The notes: generated by a model from the sequence alone, not told the origin. 64,000 bases of DNA from Pseudanabaena sp. ABRG5-3 (GCF_003967015.1 NZ_AP017560.1:2542001-2606000), one strand, 5' to 3'; positions 1-8,469 are shown, counted from the first letter of the stretch. Numbers and translations: made by a program.

Positions 1-129
1 GCCGCGATCGCACTAGGTGTTGGAGTTAGTGGTATTGCTGGTTTTTTTGATGACCTAGTCAACGAAGTTCTAGGAATTCCTAGTGATGAAGCAGTTATTT
101 ACATCACTACTCTAGGCAGACCCCTTTAA
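1..129 (+). CDS. C-terminal end of a SagB-type nitroreductase-like protein (partial)
   Basis: The frame is open from the first base to a TAA at 127-129, giving 42 residues, so the gene starts outside the window. The piece has the glycine-rich segment ALGVGVSGIAGFFDD followed by VNEVLGIP and ends in TTLGRPL. This pattern (GIxxFFDDxVNxxLG... then a G-R/K-P end) is what I know from the C-terminus of SagB-type, FMN-dependent nitroreductase/dehydrogenase proteins. The family call rests on this short tail only. Confidence 0.6.
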   Translation, partial: AAIALGVGVSGIAGFFDDLVNEVLGIPSDEAVIYITTLGRPL

Positions 130-145
130 GTAAATAAAGTTATGC

Positions 146-241
146 TATAGCAATTTTTATACTAGTGAGGTACAGACAAGGGGCTTAAGCCCCTTGTTCA
201 GCTAGCTTACCTTGTACCTTACTAGACTGAAAACCGCTATA
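146..241. repeat. MITE-like palindromic element (family E)
   Basis: The ends form an imperfect inverted repeat: TATAGCAATTTT on the left, and the complement of the right end reads TATAGCGGTTTT. A second paired block, CTAGTRAGGTAC, follows on each side. The middle is a perfect hairpin, ACAAGGGGCTTAAGCCCCTTGT. There is no coding capacity. The right TATA is shared with the next element at 240, so two elements sit head to tail. Confidence 0.7.
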
Positions 242-325
242 TAGCAATCCTAAATAGTTTGTGGAAGCGCAACCCTTCGCGCTTCCACAAAACCAAAAAT
301 CTACAAATGATTTAGGACTGCTATA
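240..325. repeat. MITE-like palindromic element (family A, copy 1)
   Basis: Terminal inverted repeats TATAGCAATCCTAAAT and (complement of the right end) TATAGCAGTCCTAAAT flank a hairpin with arms TTTGTGGAAGCGC at 258-270 and 279-291. A second copy lies at 10667-10747, sharing the right half almost base for base. Together with the element at 146-241 it fills most of the gap before the gene at 465. The remaining 326-464 is AT-rich and shows nothing else. Confidence 0.75.
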
Positions 326-464
326 TTTACTGTAAAGAAACAACTATATTACTGACTATATTTAGATATATTGACAGCCAAAAACTTTACTTTTATAGAT
401 ATCAAACAGTTATACTAGCTTTAGATAAAATCACTAAGTATCTCTTAAGAAAGGATAGACAACT

Positions 465-1259
465 TTGTTTAAAAAATTTAAAAATAAAGCATTACAAAAT
501 CGGTCTTTCAATGTAATCTTACTTACTGCAACTATTACCCCACCATCAGGTGTACCACTTTTAGCAAGAACTGATCCTAAAGAGCGCCTCCAAGACTATG
601 AAAAAGGACTTCAGTTCTATCTGAAATTTATTGGTAGTGGTATTGATGCGATTATATTCGCCGAAAATTCTAACTCGGATATATCTACCTTACAAAAAAT
701 TGTTAATCAATCAGGATTACAAGATAAGGTTGAATTTTTAGTGTTTGATGGACTAGATTATCCCGCTAGCTATGGTCGTGCTTATGGGGAATTTAAACTA
801 GTTGATTATGCAATGAATCATTCCCAAACAATTAAAATCCATAAAGATAATTTGTTGGTGTGGAAAATAACTGGACGCTACATTATCAGAAATATGTCTA
901 AGCTTATTAAGCGCAAGCCTTCTAATATAGATATTTATGTTAACTCTCGCAAATTCCCAATCCCTTGGGCAGATATGTATTTACTAGTTTGGACAATGAA
1001 AGCTTACGAAACTTTTTTGGGGAATATCCTTAACCATATGATTGCTGAACCCACTTTAAAAGTCCACCCTGAACAAGTTTTTAGTAATTTATTAGACAAA
1101 CCTTTAGCCGATCTCAAGGTAACGAAAAGATTTAACGTTACACCTTTAATTGATGGGGCAAGAGGTTCTGATAATCAAAATTATTCTAAGGGAGAGAATT
1201 TGAAGAAATATTATATTCGGAAGATTATGAATATAATATTTCCATGGCTATGGATTTGA
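465..1259 (+). CDS. Polysaccharide-locus glycosyltransferase-like protein, family uncertain
   Basis: This 264-residue protein starts at TTG 465, ten bases after an AGAAAGGA ribosome-binding site; no in-frame ATG gives a better start. There is no signal peptide or clear membrane helix. Its organisation recalls small GT-A-like proteins of capsule and O-antigen loci: an N-terminal ILLTATI strand, ENSNSD near residue 68, SYGRAYGEFKL near 103 and WKITGRYI near 132. No classical DxD can be assigned with certainty. The neighbours are GT4, GT2 and Wzy/WaaL-like genes, which supports a role in surface glycan assembly. The gene is AT-rich with few HIP1 sites, so it may be transferred. Donor and acceptor are unknown. 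Confidence 0.5.
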   Translation: MFKKFKNKALQNRSFNVILLTATITPPSGVPLLARTDPKERLQDYEKGLQFYLKFIGSGIDAIIFAENSNSDISTLQKIVNQSGLQDKVEFLVFDGLDYPASYGRAYGEFKLVDYAMNHSQTIKIHKDNLLVWKITGRYIIRNMSKLIKRKPSNIDIYVNSRKFPIPWADMYLLVWTMKAYETFLGNILNHMIAEPTLKVHPEQVFSNLLDKPLADLKVTKRFNVTPLIDGARGSDNQNYSKGENLKKYYIRKIMNIIFPWLWI

Positions 1260-1272
1260 TTGATATAAATCT

Positions 1273-2457
1273 CTATTTTGCAATTGCTTCTTCATAAGCT
1301 GCAATTGTATCTAAAGTCATAGATTCTCTAGTAAATTTCTTTGCAGAATATTTGAGAGTATTGGCAACCATTTGCGATCGCAGTTTAGTATTTTCAGATA
1401 GTTGGATTAGTCTAGAAGCAAGTGCATCTACATCATTAAAAGGAATGATAAATCCATTTAGAGCATCTTCAATTTGATCATAGGCTCCAGCAGCAGGAGT
1501 GCGTATTGAAACTATACCGCAAGCCATTGCCTCCAAAACAACCAACGGAAATCCTTCATTTTGACTTGGCAAAACGATAATATCTGATGCCCAGTAAATA
1601 TGCCGAGGCTCACTGACATAACCTAAAAACAGAAATATCTGGCGATTTTCTGCATTCTCAAAGGCATATTTCTCTATTTCTTCTCTCTGATCTCCAGACC
1701 CTGCAAATATATATTTGAAAGAGCATTTTGGGTTACTTTTTTTGATATCATTGGCTGCATCAATCAAGATTTTATGCCCTTTATTCCATTGCAATCTACC
1801 CACTAAAGTAACGACAAAATCCTCTCCAGAAATTTGGAATTTAGCTCTTGATTCTTTTTTTTCTTCATCACTAGGAGGATAAAAATATTTATTGTCGATC
1901 CCATTAAATATTTTCTTTATTCTCTTCTCATTAATACCGATATCTTGCATTAGCCACTGCTCAATATCCGAAGAAATAGCAATAAAAATCTTAGGTGATA
2001 GAGCTTTTAGATATGTCTTTAAAAGAAAATATTTTAATCTAAGATGTTTATTCTCCCCGATTTCTCCTACCCAAGCAGAATTAAGCAAATGTGATGTTGC
2101 GACGCATTTTATTCCTGTAAAAAGTTTGAGTACAAAGGTCAAAAATAGCATTGAGTAGCCATGGGCATGAAAAATTTGAATTCTGTGATACTTGATTGCT
2201 TTCAATATTTTGAAGAAACTTGTTATAGATGGAAAGATTTGATTAAAACTATCAAAGATGATCCATTCTTCTGATAATTCTTTTAAGGCTTGTAACCTTT
2301 TTAAAGAATTATCATCAAACCCTACTTTTCCTGTTATTAAGACCACCTTCCATCCAGAATCCCTCAACCCACGGATTAAAGTTTCACAATGTGAAGCAAT
2401 TCCATCATTACAGTCAACCCGATTAAGAAAAAATGCTACAGTTTTATGCGATTCCAT
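1273..2457 (-). CDS. Glycosyltransferase family 4 (GT-B fold)
   Basis: The 394-residue protein has the two-domain GT-B organisation. The N-terminal domain carries NRVDCNDGIASHCETLIRGL, typical of the glycine-containing acceptor-side loop. The C-terminal domain starts near residue 210 with VTLVGRLQWNKGHKIL and ends with the donor-site ExxxxxxxE-type motif NEGFPLVVLEAMACG near 300-316. Known family members move a sugar from a nucleotide donor to a lipid-linked or polysaccharide acceptor at the inner face of the cytoplasmic membrane. It is convergent with the GT-like gene on its left (13 bases between stops) and divergent from the ligase-like gene at 2809. The specific sugar cannot be read from the sequence. 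Confidence 0.85.
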   Translation of the reverse strand: MESHKTVAFFLNRVDCNDGIASHCETLIRGLRDSGWKVVLITGKVGFDDNSLKRLQALKELSEEWIIFDSFNQIFPSITSFFKILKAIKYHRIQIFHAHGYSMLFLTFVLKLFTGIKCVATSHLLNSAWVGEIGENKHLRLKYFLLKTYLKALSPKIFIAISSDIEQWLMQDIGINEKRIKKIFNGIDNKYFYPPSDEEKKESRAKFQISGEDFVVTLVGRLQWNKGHKILIDAANDIKKSNPKCSFKYIFAGSGDQREEIEKYAFENAENRQIFLFLGYVSEPRHIYWASDIIVLPSQNEGFPLVVLEAMACGIVSIRTPAAGAYDQIEDALNGFIIPFNDVDALASRLIQLSENTKLRSQMVANTLKYSAKKFTRESMTLDTIAAYEEAIAK

Positions 2458-2543
2458 CTGTATTCTTTACCTTGGCAATATTTTAGTTGAAATTAAACTT
2501 AGGATGGGTTAGCAATAGCATAACTCATCATCTTTATCCAATT

Positions 2544-2569
2544 GCTGCGTTACGTTTCACTAACGCAGC
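2544..2569. repeat. Short intergenic hairpin
   Basis: GCTGCGTTA and TAACGCAGC form a perfect 9-bp stem around CGTTTCAC. Sequences of the type GCGTTAGTGAAACGTAACGC are common dispersed repeats in cyanobacteria. It lies in the divergent gap 2458-2808 and is not followed by a T-run, so it is not an obvious terminator. Confidence 0.5.
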
Positions 2570-2580
2570 CTACATTGAAT

Positions 2581-2684
2581 TAAGTAGGTGGACGCAATTA
2601 AATATAAAACCCCAAAACCTGTGGTGCACGCTGCGCGTGCACCACAGGTTTTGGCTCTGTTTTTTAATTATGCCCACCTACTTA
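2581..2684. repeat. MITE-like palindromic element (family B, copy 1)
   Basis: The left end TAAGTAGGTGGACGCAATTA and the complement of the right end, TAAGTAGGTGGGCATAATTA, form about 21-bp terminal inverted repeats. The core is a perfect 20-bp stem (2612-2631 with 2635-2654) around a TGC loop. Related copies lie near 8332, 18590, 27019 and 36053. It occupies the middle of the 350-base gap between divergent genes; the rest of that gap shows no gene. Confidence 0.75.
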
Positions 2685-2808
2685 CGCCTAGCTACCTAAG
2701 GAATTCGGCGGCGTTAAACAAAAATCTGATGGTAACTGTTCTAAATATTTTGGGATAAGATGTGTTCTGTTGCTTTAGCCATCCCAATTTCCTTGATAAA
2801 GACTAATT

Positions 2809-4278
2809 ATGAATTTTAGAGAGCACTTGCAACCGTCACATTCTACCGAAGGATCTGCAACTTTACACACAAAAGAAGCATGGTTTGTGATCTTTCTATT
2901 TTCTTTTGTGACGATTATGTTACTTATTGTCGGATCAGTTGGATCTAAGGTTCTAGGAATTGTCTTTCCCCTTGGAGCCCTTGTGGTTGGATGGTTTTTA
3001 TATTTTCGACACCCTGCCATCTACATTGGTTTTGTGTGGTGGCTTTTCTTTCTAGTATCCTTTGTGAGGCGTTTTGCTGATTTTCGGGTAGGTGCTTTTA
3101 CCGAATCTAGCCCTATTTTGCTTGCCCCATTTATGGCAATTTTGGTATGTGCACATACGTTGTACTTTAACTTGCCTAAGGCAAGAGAACAGGGAACTGC
3201 GCCATTTATTCTCGCTTTAGCGAGTACGGGTTATGGATATTGTGTCGGCATCTTAAATGGAGCATTACCCGTTAAAGCTACAGTTGCCATATTAGGATGG
3301 ATCTCGCCAATTTTGTTTGGATATCATATTTACGTTAACTGGCATAGATACCCCGAATATAGAACAGTAATCCAAAAAGCATTCCTGTGGGGAGCATTAG
3401 TAATGGGAATATATGGTGTTTATCAGTATATGGTTGCTCCGCAATGGGATCGTTTATGGCTGATTGGCTCAGGCTTGACCTCTAGTGCAGGTAGACCAGA
3501 ACCCTTTGGAATGAGGGTTTGGAGTACATTAAACTCTCCAGGACCTTTTGGCGATGTGATGGCAACAACATTATTGATTTTATTTAGTTCTACGAGTCCC
3601 TTGATTTTACCTGCGGCGATCGCAGGTGGGCTTGCTTTTCTGTTAAGTTCAGTACGAGTCGCTTGGATTGGCTGGTTAGTGGGGATGTTGTTTATAAGCA
3701 CTTCTCTACGCCCCAAACAGCAATTACGCCTCATTACTCTGTTCGCAGTATTAGCACTATTCATCGTTCCCTTAAGTACAATGGAACCATTTTCTACAAC
3801 AATTTCTAAACGACTAGAAACGTTATCTGATATCCAAAATGATACTAGCGCTCAAGATCGACAGGGGGTTTACAAGAGATTTTTTCAATCTGGCATGTAT
3901 AACTATATAGGTGATGGTATTGGGCTTAACGAAATTGTAGATAGTGGTCCCCTATCTTTAGTCTTAGATTTGGGTTGGTTAGGGACTATTCCTTATCTGG
4001 GTAGCCTCCTCCTATTGGTAACAACACTGATGGGAAATCTTAAAAAACAAGCAGATTTATTTATCAAGCTTGCTGGAGCGGTTCTGATCAAGTCTATGGT
4101 TTTTTTCTTAGCTACAAGGGTAACGTCTGGTATCCATGGCATGTTTATTTGGAGCTTTTTAGGAATTGGCTTGGCTGGACAAAATTATTTCAAGTATCAG
4201 AGAATTTTGCAAATGGAAAATATTGTCGAAAAAGTTGAAAAAGATGTAGAAAAAACTTTGGATGTCGAAGCATCTTAG
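2809..4278 (+). CDS. O-antigen ligase/polymerase-like polytopic membrane protein
   Basis: The 489-residue protein has about ten to twelve hydrophobic helices from residue 25 to 460 and a charged C-terminal tail rich in E, K and V. A long loop between helices (about residues 205-250) holds GRPEPFGMRVWSTLNSPGPF, and is followed by a helix containing SSVRVAWIGWLVG. The long loop with conserved Arg residues and the position of the second Arg are typical of the Wzy/WaaL superfamily. Members join or polymerise lipid-linked glycans on the periplasmic face. It lies upstream of a GT4 and a GT2 gene in the same direction, consistent with one exopolysaccharide operon. Ligase versus polymerase cannot be decided. 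Confidence 0.75.
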   Translation: MNFREHLQPSHSTEGSATLHTKEAWFVIFLFSFVTIMLLIVGSVGSKVLGIVFPLGALVVGWFLYFRHPAIYIGFVWWLFFLVSFVRRFADFRVGAFTESSPILLAPFMAILVCAHTLYFNLPKAREQGTAPFILALASTGYGYCVGILNGALPVKATVAILGWISPILFGYHIYVNWHRYPEYRTVIQKAFLWGALVMGIYGVYQYMVAPQWDRLWLIGSGLTSSAGRPEPFGMRVWSTLNSPGPFGDVMATTLLILFSSTSPLILPAAIAGGLAFLLSSVRVAWIGWLVGMLFISTSLRPKQQLRLITLFAVLALFIVPLSTMEPFSTTISKRLETLSDIQNDTSAQDRQGVYKRFFQSGMYNYIGDGIGLNEIVDSGPLSLVLDLGWLGTIPYLGSLLLLVTTLMGNLKKQADLFIKLAGAVLIKSMVFFLATRVTSGIHGMFIWSFLGIGLAGQNYFKYQRILQMENIVEKVEKDVEKTLDVEAS

Positions 4279-4349
4279 GCAATACTATAATCCTAGTCAT
4301 GACAGGTCTAAAATAACCAAGACTTGACGTAGAAAAATTCATGCAAGCT

Positions 4350-4375
4350 TATGAGACTTTGTTATGAGACTTTGT
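4350..4375 (+). repeat. 13-bp tandem duplication over a start codon
   Basis: TATGAGACTTTGT occurs twice without a gap, at 4350-4362 and 4363-4375. Each copy has an ATG. The upstream ATG (4351) runs into a stop after twelve codons; only the second, at 4364, opens the glycosyltransferase frame. This looks like a slippage duplication that doubled the start region. Confidence 0.85.
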
Positions 4376-5494
4376 ATTGTCACACATAATATTATTAAGG
4401 GTGATGGACAGGGGAGAGCTAATTATGAGATTGTTTTAGAAGCAATTCGACGTGGATATCATGTCACTTTAGTTGCCATAAATGTGTCCCCTGAATTACA
4501 GCAAAATAGCCAAGTTAAATGGGTTCCCATTTCTGTCAAGGGTTTTCCAACAGCACTGTTGAGTAATTTAGTCTTTACTTGGCAAAGTCGTCATTGGCTA
4601 CATCAGCATCATCATGAGTTTGATTTGTTGCAGGTTTATGGTTGTGTGACTGACTATCCTGCTGATGTCAATACATTTCAGTTTGTCCATAGTGGCTGGT
4701 TGCGATCGCCTGCCCATACTTGGAGATTACAAAAAAATCTGTATGGCGCATATCAGTGGTTATTTACAGCCCTAAATGCGCATTGGGAAAAGAAGGCTTG
4801 TCAAATATCAAAAATTTTAGTAGCTGTATCTGAGGGGATTAAGCAGGAATTAATTGACATTGGCATGGATCAAAAAAAAATCCATGTAATTCTAAATGGT
4901 GTTGATATTGAGGAGTTTGTTCCTGCGGTAAGAGAAAGGAGTCAGTTCAGCTTGCCTGAGAAAGTGACCTTAGCGCTATTTGCTGGTGATATTAGAACCA
5001 ATCGCAAAAATCTGGATACAGTTTTGCATGGATTAGTTCATGTACCTGATTTGCATCTCGCGGTAGTTGGGAATGTTACGAAAAGTCCCTATCCTCAACT
5101 TGCTAGTCAATTGGGACTGAGTGAACGGGTGCATTTCTTAGGATATCGACGGGATATTGCCGAAATCATGAAGGCGGCTGATTTTTTTGTGTTTCCGTCA
5201 CGCTATGAGCCTTTTGGGATGGTTGTTAGTGAAGCAATGGCAACGGGTTTGCCTGTGATTACGACAGCGATATCAGGAGTTGCAGAAATCGTTACCCCTG
5301 AATCTGGTGTTGTTCTCAATGATTCTGAGGATGTTATTGCTTTAGCAGATGCGATGGCTAAGCTTGCTAGCGATCGCAATCTAAGATTGCAAATGGGGCA
5401 AGTGGCTAGGGCGATCGCAGAGCAACATTCTTGGAAAAGCAAAGCCAAGATTTATGTTGATCTCTTTGAAGAATTACATCAAGGAAAAGTTTAA
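4364..5494 (+). CDS. Glycosyltransferase family 4
   Basis: This 376-residue GT-B protein begins MRLCIVTHNIIKGDGQGRAN, which carries the usual N-terminal glycine-rich loop. The C-terminal half has LFAGDIRTNRKNLDT near residue 210 and RYEPFGMVVSEAMATGLPVI near 284-303, the nucleotide-sugar binding region with the E(7)E spacing. The start is ATG 4364; two upstream ATGs (4341 and 4351) hit stops at once. It lies 86 bases after the ligase-like gene and 29 bases before the GT2 gene on the same strand, suggesting co-transcription. HIP1 sites (for example near 4702 and 5371) show host-like composition. The exact sugar is unknown. Confidence 0.9.
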   Translation: MRLCIVTHNIIKGDGQGRANYEIVLEAIRRGYHVTLVAINVSPELQQNSQVKWVPISVKGFPTALLSNLVFTWQSRHWLHQHHHEFDLLQVYGCVTDYPADVNTFQFVHSGWLRSPAHTWRLQKNLYGAYQWLFTALNAHWEKKACQISKILVAVSEGIKQELIDIGMDQKKIHVILNGVDIEEFVPAVRERSQFSLPEKVTLALFAGDIRTNRKNLDTVLHGLVHVPDLHLAVVGNVTKSPYPQLASQLGLSERVHFLGYRRDIAEIMKAADFFVFPSRYEPFGMVVSEAMATGLPVITTAISGVAEIVTPESGVVLNDSEDVIALADAMAKLASDRNLRLQMGQVARAIAEQHSWKSKAKIYVDLFEELHQGKV

Positions 5495-5523
5495 TCGCAA
5501 ATTAATCGTTAAATTAATTGTAA

Positions 5524-6456
5524 ATGAAGATAACTGTAGTTGTTCCAACTTATCGCCGTTCTAAGGATTTAGCGCGTTGCTTAGCAGCATTAAAAGTGCA
5601 AATTCGTCCAGTGGATGAGCTATGGATTATTGTGCGTGATACCGATGAAGAGACTCGGACATTTTTACAGAATTTTGATATAGAATCTCTTCCTTTACAG
5701 ATTGCGACGGTGACTGCGGTGGGGGTAGTTGCGGCCATGAATATCGGTCTAGAATCTGCCTCTGGCGATATTATTGCTTTTACTGATGATGATGCTGCAC
5801 CGCATTCTGATTGGTTAGAAAGAATCGAAGCTTATTTTCTATCGGATCCGAATGTTGCTGGGGTGGGTGGTCGAGACTGGGTCTATCATGGCACAGAATT
5901 GGAAGATGGAGCAGAGCCTATAGTTGGCAAATTGCAATGGTTTGGGCGTTTGATTGGAAATCATCATATTGGCATTGGGCAAGAAAGAGAAGTAGATGTT
6001 CTCAAGGGTGTGAATATGAGCTTTCGACGCACAGCAATTCAAAACTTACAATTTGATCAAAGGATGCGCGGCACGGGGGCTCAAGTTCATTTTGAAGTGA
6101 TGTTCTGTCTACAACTCAAGCAACTGGGCTGGAAATTAATTTATGATCCCCAGATTGGGGTAGATCATTTTCGAGGCGATCGCTTTGATGAAGATCAACG
6201 GGATAAATTTAATCAGCTCGCCATGTTAAATGCTGTCCATAACGAGACTCTCGCTTTATTAGAATATTTACCTATACTTAGGCGGGTTGCATTTTTAGGA
6301 TGGGCGATCGCGATCGGTACGAGAGATGCGAGAGGATTATTACAATGGTTACGTTTTTTGCCAAAGGAAGGGAACTTATCTAGTCAAAAATTATGGGCTT
6401 CTTGGCGCGGACGTTGGGAAGGATGGCAAACTTGGCGCAATTCCTACCAAAAGTGA
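5524..6456 (+). CDS. Glycosyltransferase family 2 (GT-A fold)
   Basis: The 310-residue protein starts MKITVVVPTYRRSKDLARCL, the typical GT2 first strand and loop. IIAFTDDDAAPHSDWLERI near residue 88 contains the metal-binding Asp cluster, and GVNMSFRRTAI near 163 fits the acceptor side. DHFRGDRFDEDQRD near 214 is a loop after the catalytic domain. The C-terminal 60 residues include one hydrophobic stretch (AFLGWAIAIGTRDARG), which may touch the membrane. It is the last gene of the glycan cluster, 29 bases after the GT4 gene. Members make beta-linked transfers from UDP- or GDP-sugars; substrates are not readable here. Confidence 0.88.
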   Translation: MKITVVVPTYRRSKDLARCLAALKVQIRPVDELWIIVRDTDEETRTFLQNFDIESLPLQIATVTAVGVVAAMNIGLESASGDIIAFTDDDAAPHSDWLERIEAYFLSDPNVAGVGGRDWVYHGTELEDGAEPIVGKLQWFGRLIGNHHIGIGQEREVDVLKGVNMSFRRTAIQNLQFDQRMRGTGAQVHFEVMFCLQLKQLGWKLIYDPQIGVDHFRGDRFDEDQRDKFNQLAMLNAVHNETLALLEYLPILRRVAFLGWAIAIGTRDARGLLQWLRFLPKEGNLSSQKLWASWRGRWEGWQTWRNSYQK

Positions 6457-6524
6457 ATTTCTACTTAAATGATCCTTATTAGCGATCGCTTAATTGGATC
6501 TACAAGATCTAGAGATCTGCACTT

Positions 6525-7421
6525 TTAGTTATGTGCTCGTGTTGCTAATAGCTCTGCATAGGGAGTTTCATGGAGATGGGCTTTGCCAACGGAGCCAAAC
6601 AGGTTGAGTTTGTCGATGATTACTTCCTGCATGGCGGCGATCGCTTCCCCTGCGATTTCTAATAAATCCTTAGGACTGTCACCGCAAATTTCTAACTTGA
6701 GTGACTGCATATAGGCTTGGCGCACTTCCGTATTAACATTAAATTTACATACTCCCAATTGAATCGATCGCTCAATCATCTCCTTGGGTAAACCCGACGC
6801 ACCATGTAAAACCAAGGGAATATCCACAAGACGACGAATCTTTTCCAGACGAGCAAAATCTAGACGGGGTGGGCTTTTATATTCACCATGAACATTGCCA
6901 ATGGTAACAGCTAAAGCATCAACCTTAGTTTGCTGCACAAATTCTAACGCTTGAATCGGATCGGTCATCTTAGCTTCTTTCTCAGCAATGGTCAGTCCAT
7001 CTTCAGTGCCACTGATTCTGCCAATTTCCGCCTCGACGATCGCATGGAACTTGTGAGAGATCGCGGTCATATCCCTAGTGAATCTCAAGTTTTCCTTGTA
7101 GGGCATTGGTGAACCATCCGCCATGATCGATCTCACACCAGCATCAAGGGCTAAGCGAATGTCCGCCGCCGAAGTACTGTGATCGAGATGGATTGAGATG
7201 GGGACATTTGCTGACTTTGCTGCCTCAATGCACATTCTTACTAAGGGAAGTTTGCCATACTTGAGCGCACTAGGATGTAATTGCAACATGGCAGGACTGC
7301 GACTAATTTCCGCAGCATTGACCACAGCTTTTACGCCTTCTAAGTTATAGACATTAAATGCGCCGATCGCATAGGCATTACGACGCGCAGTTTCTAGAAG
7401 TTCCCTAGTTGAACTCAACAT
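6525..7421 (-). CDS. Class II ketose-bisphosphate aldolase (GatY/KbaY/Fba-like)
   Basis: The 298-residue protein shows the zinc-dependent aldolase motifs in order: SIHLDHS near residue 76-82 (catalytic Asp, zinc His), SIMADGSPMPY near 98, VEAEIGRISGTEDG near 131 (zinc Glu side), GNVHGEYKSPPRLDF near 173 (zinc His), VLHGASGLPKE near 205 (zinc His) and FNVNTEVRQAY near 228. The reaction is reversible cleavage of fructose- or tagatose-type bisphosphates to DHAP and an aldehyde. It is shorter than the roughly 360-residue class II enzyme cyanobacteria use in the Calvin cycle and closer in length to GatY/KbaY and Bacillus FbaA, so it is probably an additional aldolase. It is convergent with the glycan cluster. 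Confidence 0.85.
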   Translation of the reverse strand: MLSSTRELLETARRNAYAIGAFNVYNLEGVKAVVNAAEISRSPAMLQLHPSALKYGKLPLVRMCIEAAKSANVPISIHLDHSTSAADIRLALDAGVRSIMADGSPMPYKENLRFTRDMTAISHKFHAIVEAEIGRISGTEDGLTIAEKEAKMTDPIQALEFVQQTKVDALAVTIGNVHGEYKSPPRLDFARLEKIRRLVDIPLVLHGASGLPKEMIERSIQLGVCKFNVNTEVRQAYMQSLKLEICGDSPKDLLEIAGEAIAAMQEVIIDKLNLFGSVGKAHLHETPYAELLATRAHN

Positions 7422-7486
7422 AATGACTTGTGATTAAATTGTGATTAAAAATGAACACAAGATAATCATATAGCGTTTAGGGATTC

Positions 7487-7603
7487 TATAGCTGTAGCCA
7501 TTCTTGTTAGGACACAAAACCCAAGAAGCGAGTTGCGGCGCTTCGCGCCGCAACTCGCTTCTTGGGTTTTGATTTTGTCTTAATACAGGCGGCTACGTCT
7601 ATA
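7487..7603. repeat. MITE-like palindromic element (family C, copy 1)
   Basis: TATAGCTGTAGCC at the left and TATAGACGTAGCC as complement of the right end form the terminal repeats. Inside is a perfect 26-bp hairpin (7516-7541 with 7545-7570, loop TTC) whose outer twelve bases are AAAACCCAAGAA. The second copy is at 27131-27246. It lies upstream of the aldolase gene. Confidence 0.8.
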
Positions 7604-7625
7604 TTAAGTACCTCAGCATCGTTAT

Positions 7626-7673
7626 ACCCGAATTACTGTTTCGCACTCTATGCTGCGAAATAGTAATTCGGGT
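7626..7673. repeat. Intergenic hairpin
   Basis: ACCCGAATTACTGTTTCGCA and TGCGAAATAGTAATTCGGGT pair over 20 bases with one mismatch around an 8-base loop. TTTT follows on the plus strand. It lies just past the stop of the minus-strand gene at 7699 and could act as that gene's terminator, or be another dispersed hairpin. Confidence 0.55.
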
Positions 7674-7698
7674 TTTAGGTTTACTTATGCCTAACTGC

Positions 7699-8196
7699 TT
7701 AGAAGGAACGAAAGTATGGATAACCTTTAGGCGTACCGAGTTCTTTTTCCAACTCAAAGTTAATAATTCCCCAACGAGGTTCTTCTTCTTCAGGAGGGCT
7801 AAATTCTACGGTCAATCCATACAAACGTTGCACATGGGAACTGATTGCACTGGTTTCAAGGTAAGGGCTAACGAGATCTATATAACGGTGAGCGATCGTG
7901 ACTTTGATAGCACGATAACCTTGGGTATATAGCCGATCTATATTTTCGTGGATCTCAAAACGGATGCCATCGGGATGCGTATGCTGGCGATACCATTCGT
8001 CATTCCATAGTCGCCATTGGCGATCGGATTGTAAATGTACTAAGTCTTTGCCATTGGGACTAACTTCAAAAGCGCCATGACGAGGACAGAGATAGGTGTC
8101 AGTCAAAATTAGTGCAGGAATAACTTGCCGACAATGGGGACATTTAATCTCAGAACCAAAGATTGGATACTGTTGTGCCGAGTTAACTATCCTCAT
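7699..8196 (-). CDS. TIGR02652-like conserved cyanobacterial protein
   Basis: The 165-residue soluble protein has a CPHC motif near residue 19-22 and CPRHGAFE near 37, a likely small zinc-binding ribbon. A conserved central part follows: WRLWNDEWYRQHTHPDGIRFEIHE. The order 'YPIFGSEIKCPHCRQ ... LTDTYLCPRHGAFE' is what I recall for the cyanobacterial family TIGR02652, whose function is unknown. The length matches that family. The C-terminal part ends in GYPYFRSF. There is no signal peptide or membrane helix. It stands alone between repeat-filled gaps. Confidence 0.8.
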   Translation of the reverse strand: MRIVNSAQQYPIFGSEIKCPHCRQVIPALILTDTYLCPRHGAFEVSPNGKDLVHLQSDRQWRLWNDEWYRQHTHPDGIRFEIHENIDRLYTQGYRAIKVTIAHRYIDLVSPYLETSAISSHVQRLYGLTVEFSPPEEEEPRWGIINFELEKELGTPKGYPYFRSF

Positions 8197-8267
8197 GGTT
8201 AATAACAGTTTAGGAGGTTTTTGCTTTCGATCTTAACATGGCATCTCTATGAGCTGATGAATCATTC

Positions 8268-8298
8268 AAGGGGAAAGATCTTGCGAGGTCTTTCCCCT
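8268..8298. terminator. Hairpin upstream of the PAS kinase
   Basis: AGGGGAAAGATCT and AGGTCTTTCCCCT pair around a short loop. It is not followed by a clear T-run on the plus strand. It is listed as a possible terminator or dispersed hairpin in the gap 8197-8469. Confidence 0.35.
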
Positions 8299-8331
8299 AA
8301 CGTGGCGATCGCAAGTACAAACCGTAGCAAT

Positions 8332-8409
8332 AAACCCCAAAACCTGTGGCGCAGGCTGCGCGTGCGCCACAGGTTTTGGCTTTGTTTTTTAATTATGCCC
8401 AACTACTTA
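8332..8409. repeat. MITE-like palindromic element (family B, copy 2, left end eroded)
   Basis: The right end TTAATTATGCCCAACTACTTA is the family B terminal repeat. The core CCAAAACCTGTGG...CCACAGGTTTTGG matches copy 1 with changes inside the stem. The expected left terminal repeat is degenerate or missing, so this copy is a remnant. Confidence 0.65.
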
Positions 8410-8469
8410 AAAAGTAAATTTTGGTTCAGACAACACACTCTAAAAACTGCCTAACCGATACAATTTTGA

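Noticed and set aside
3423-3764. 113-codon antisense frame in the ligase-like gene
   Set aside because: It lies opposite a clear membrane-protein frame and shows no domain or start signal.
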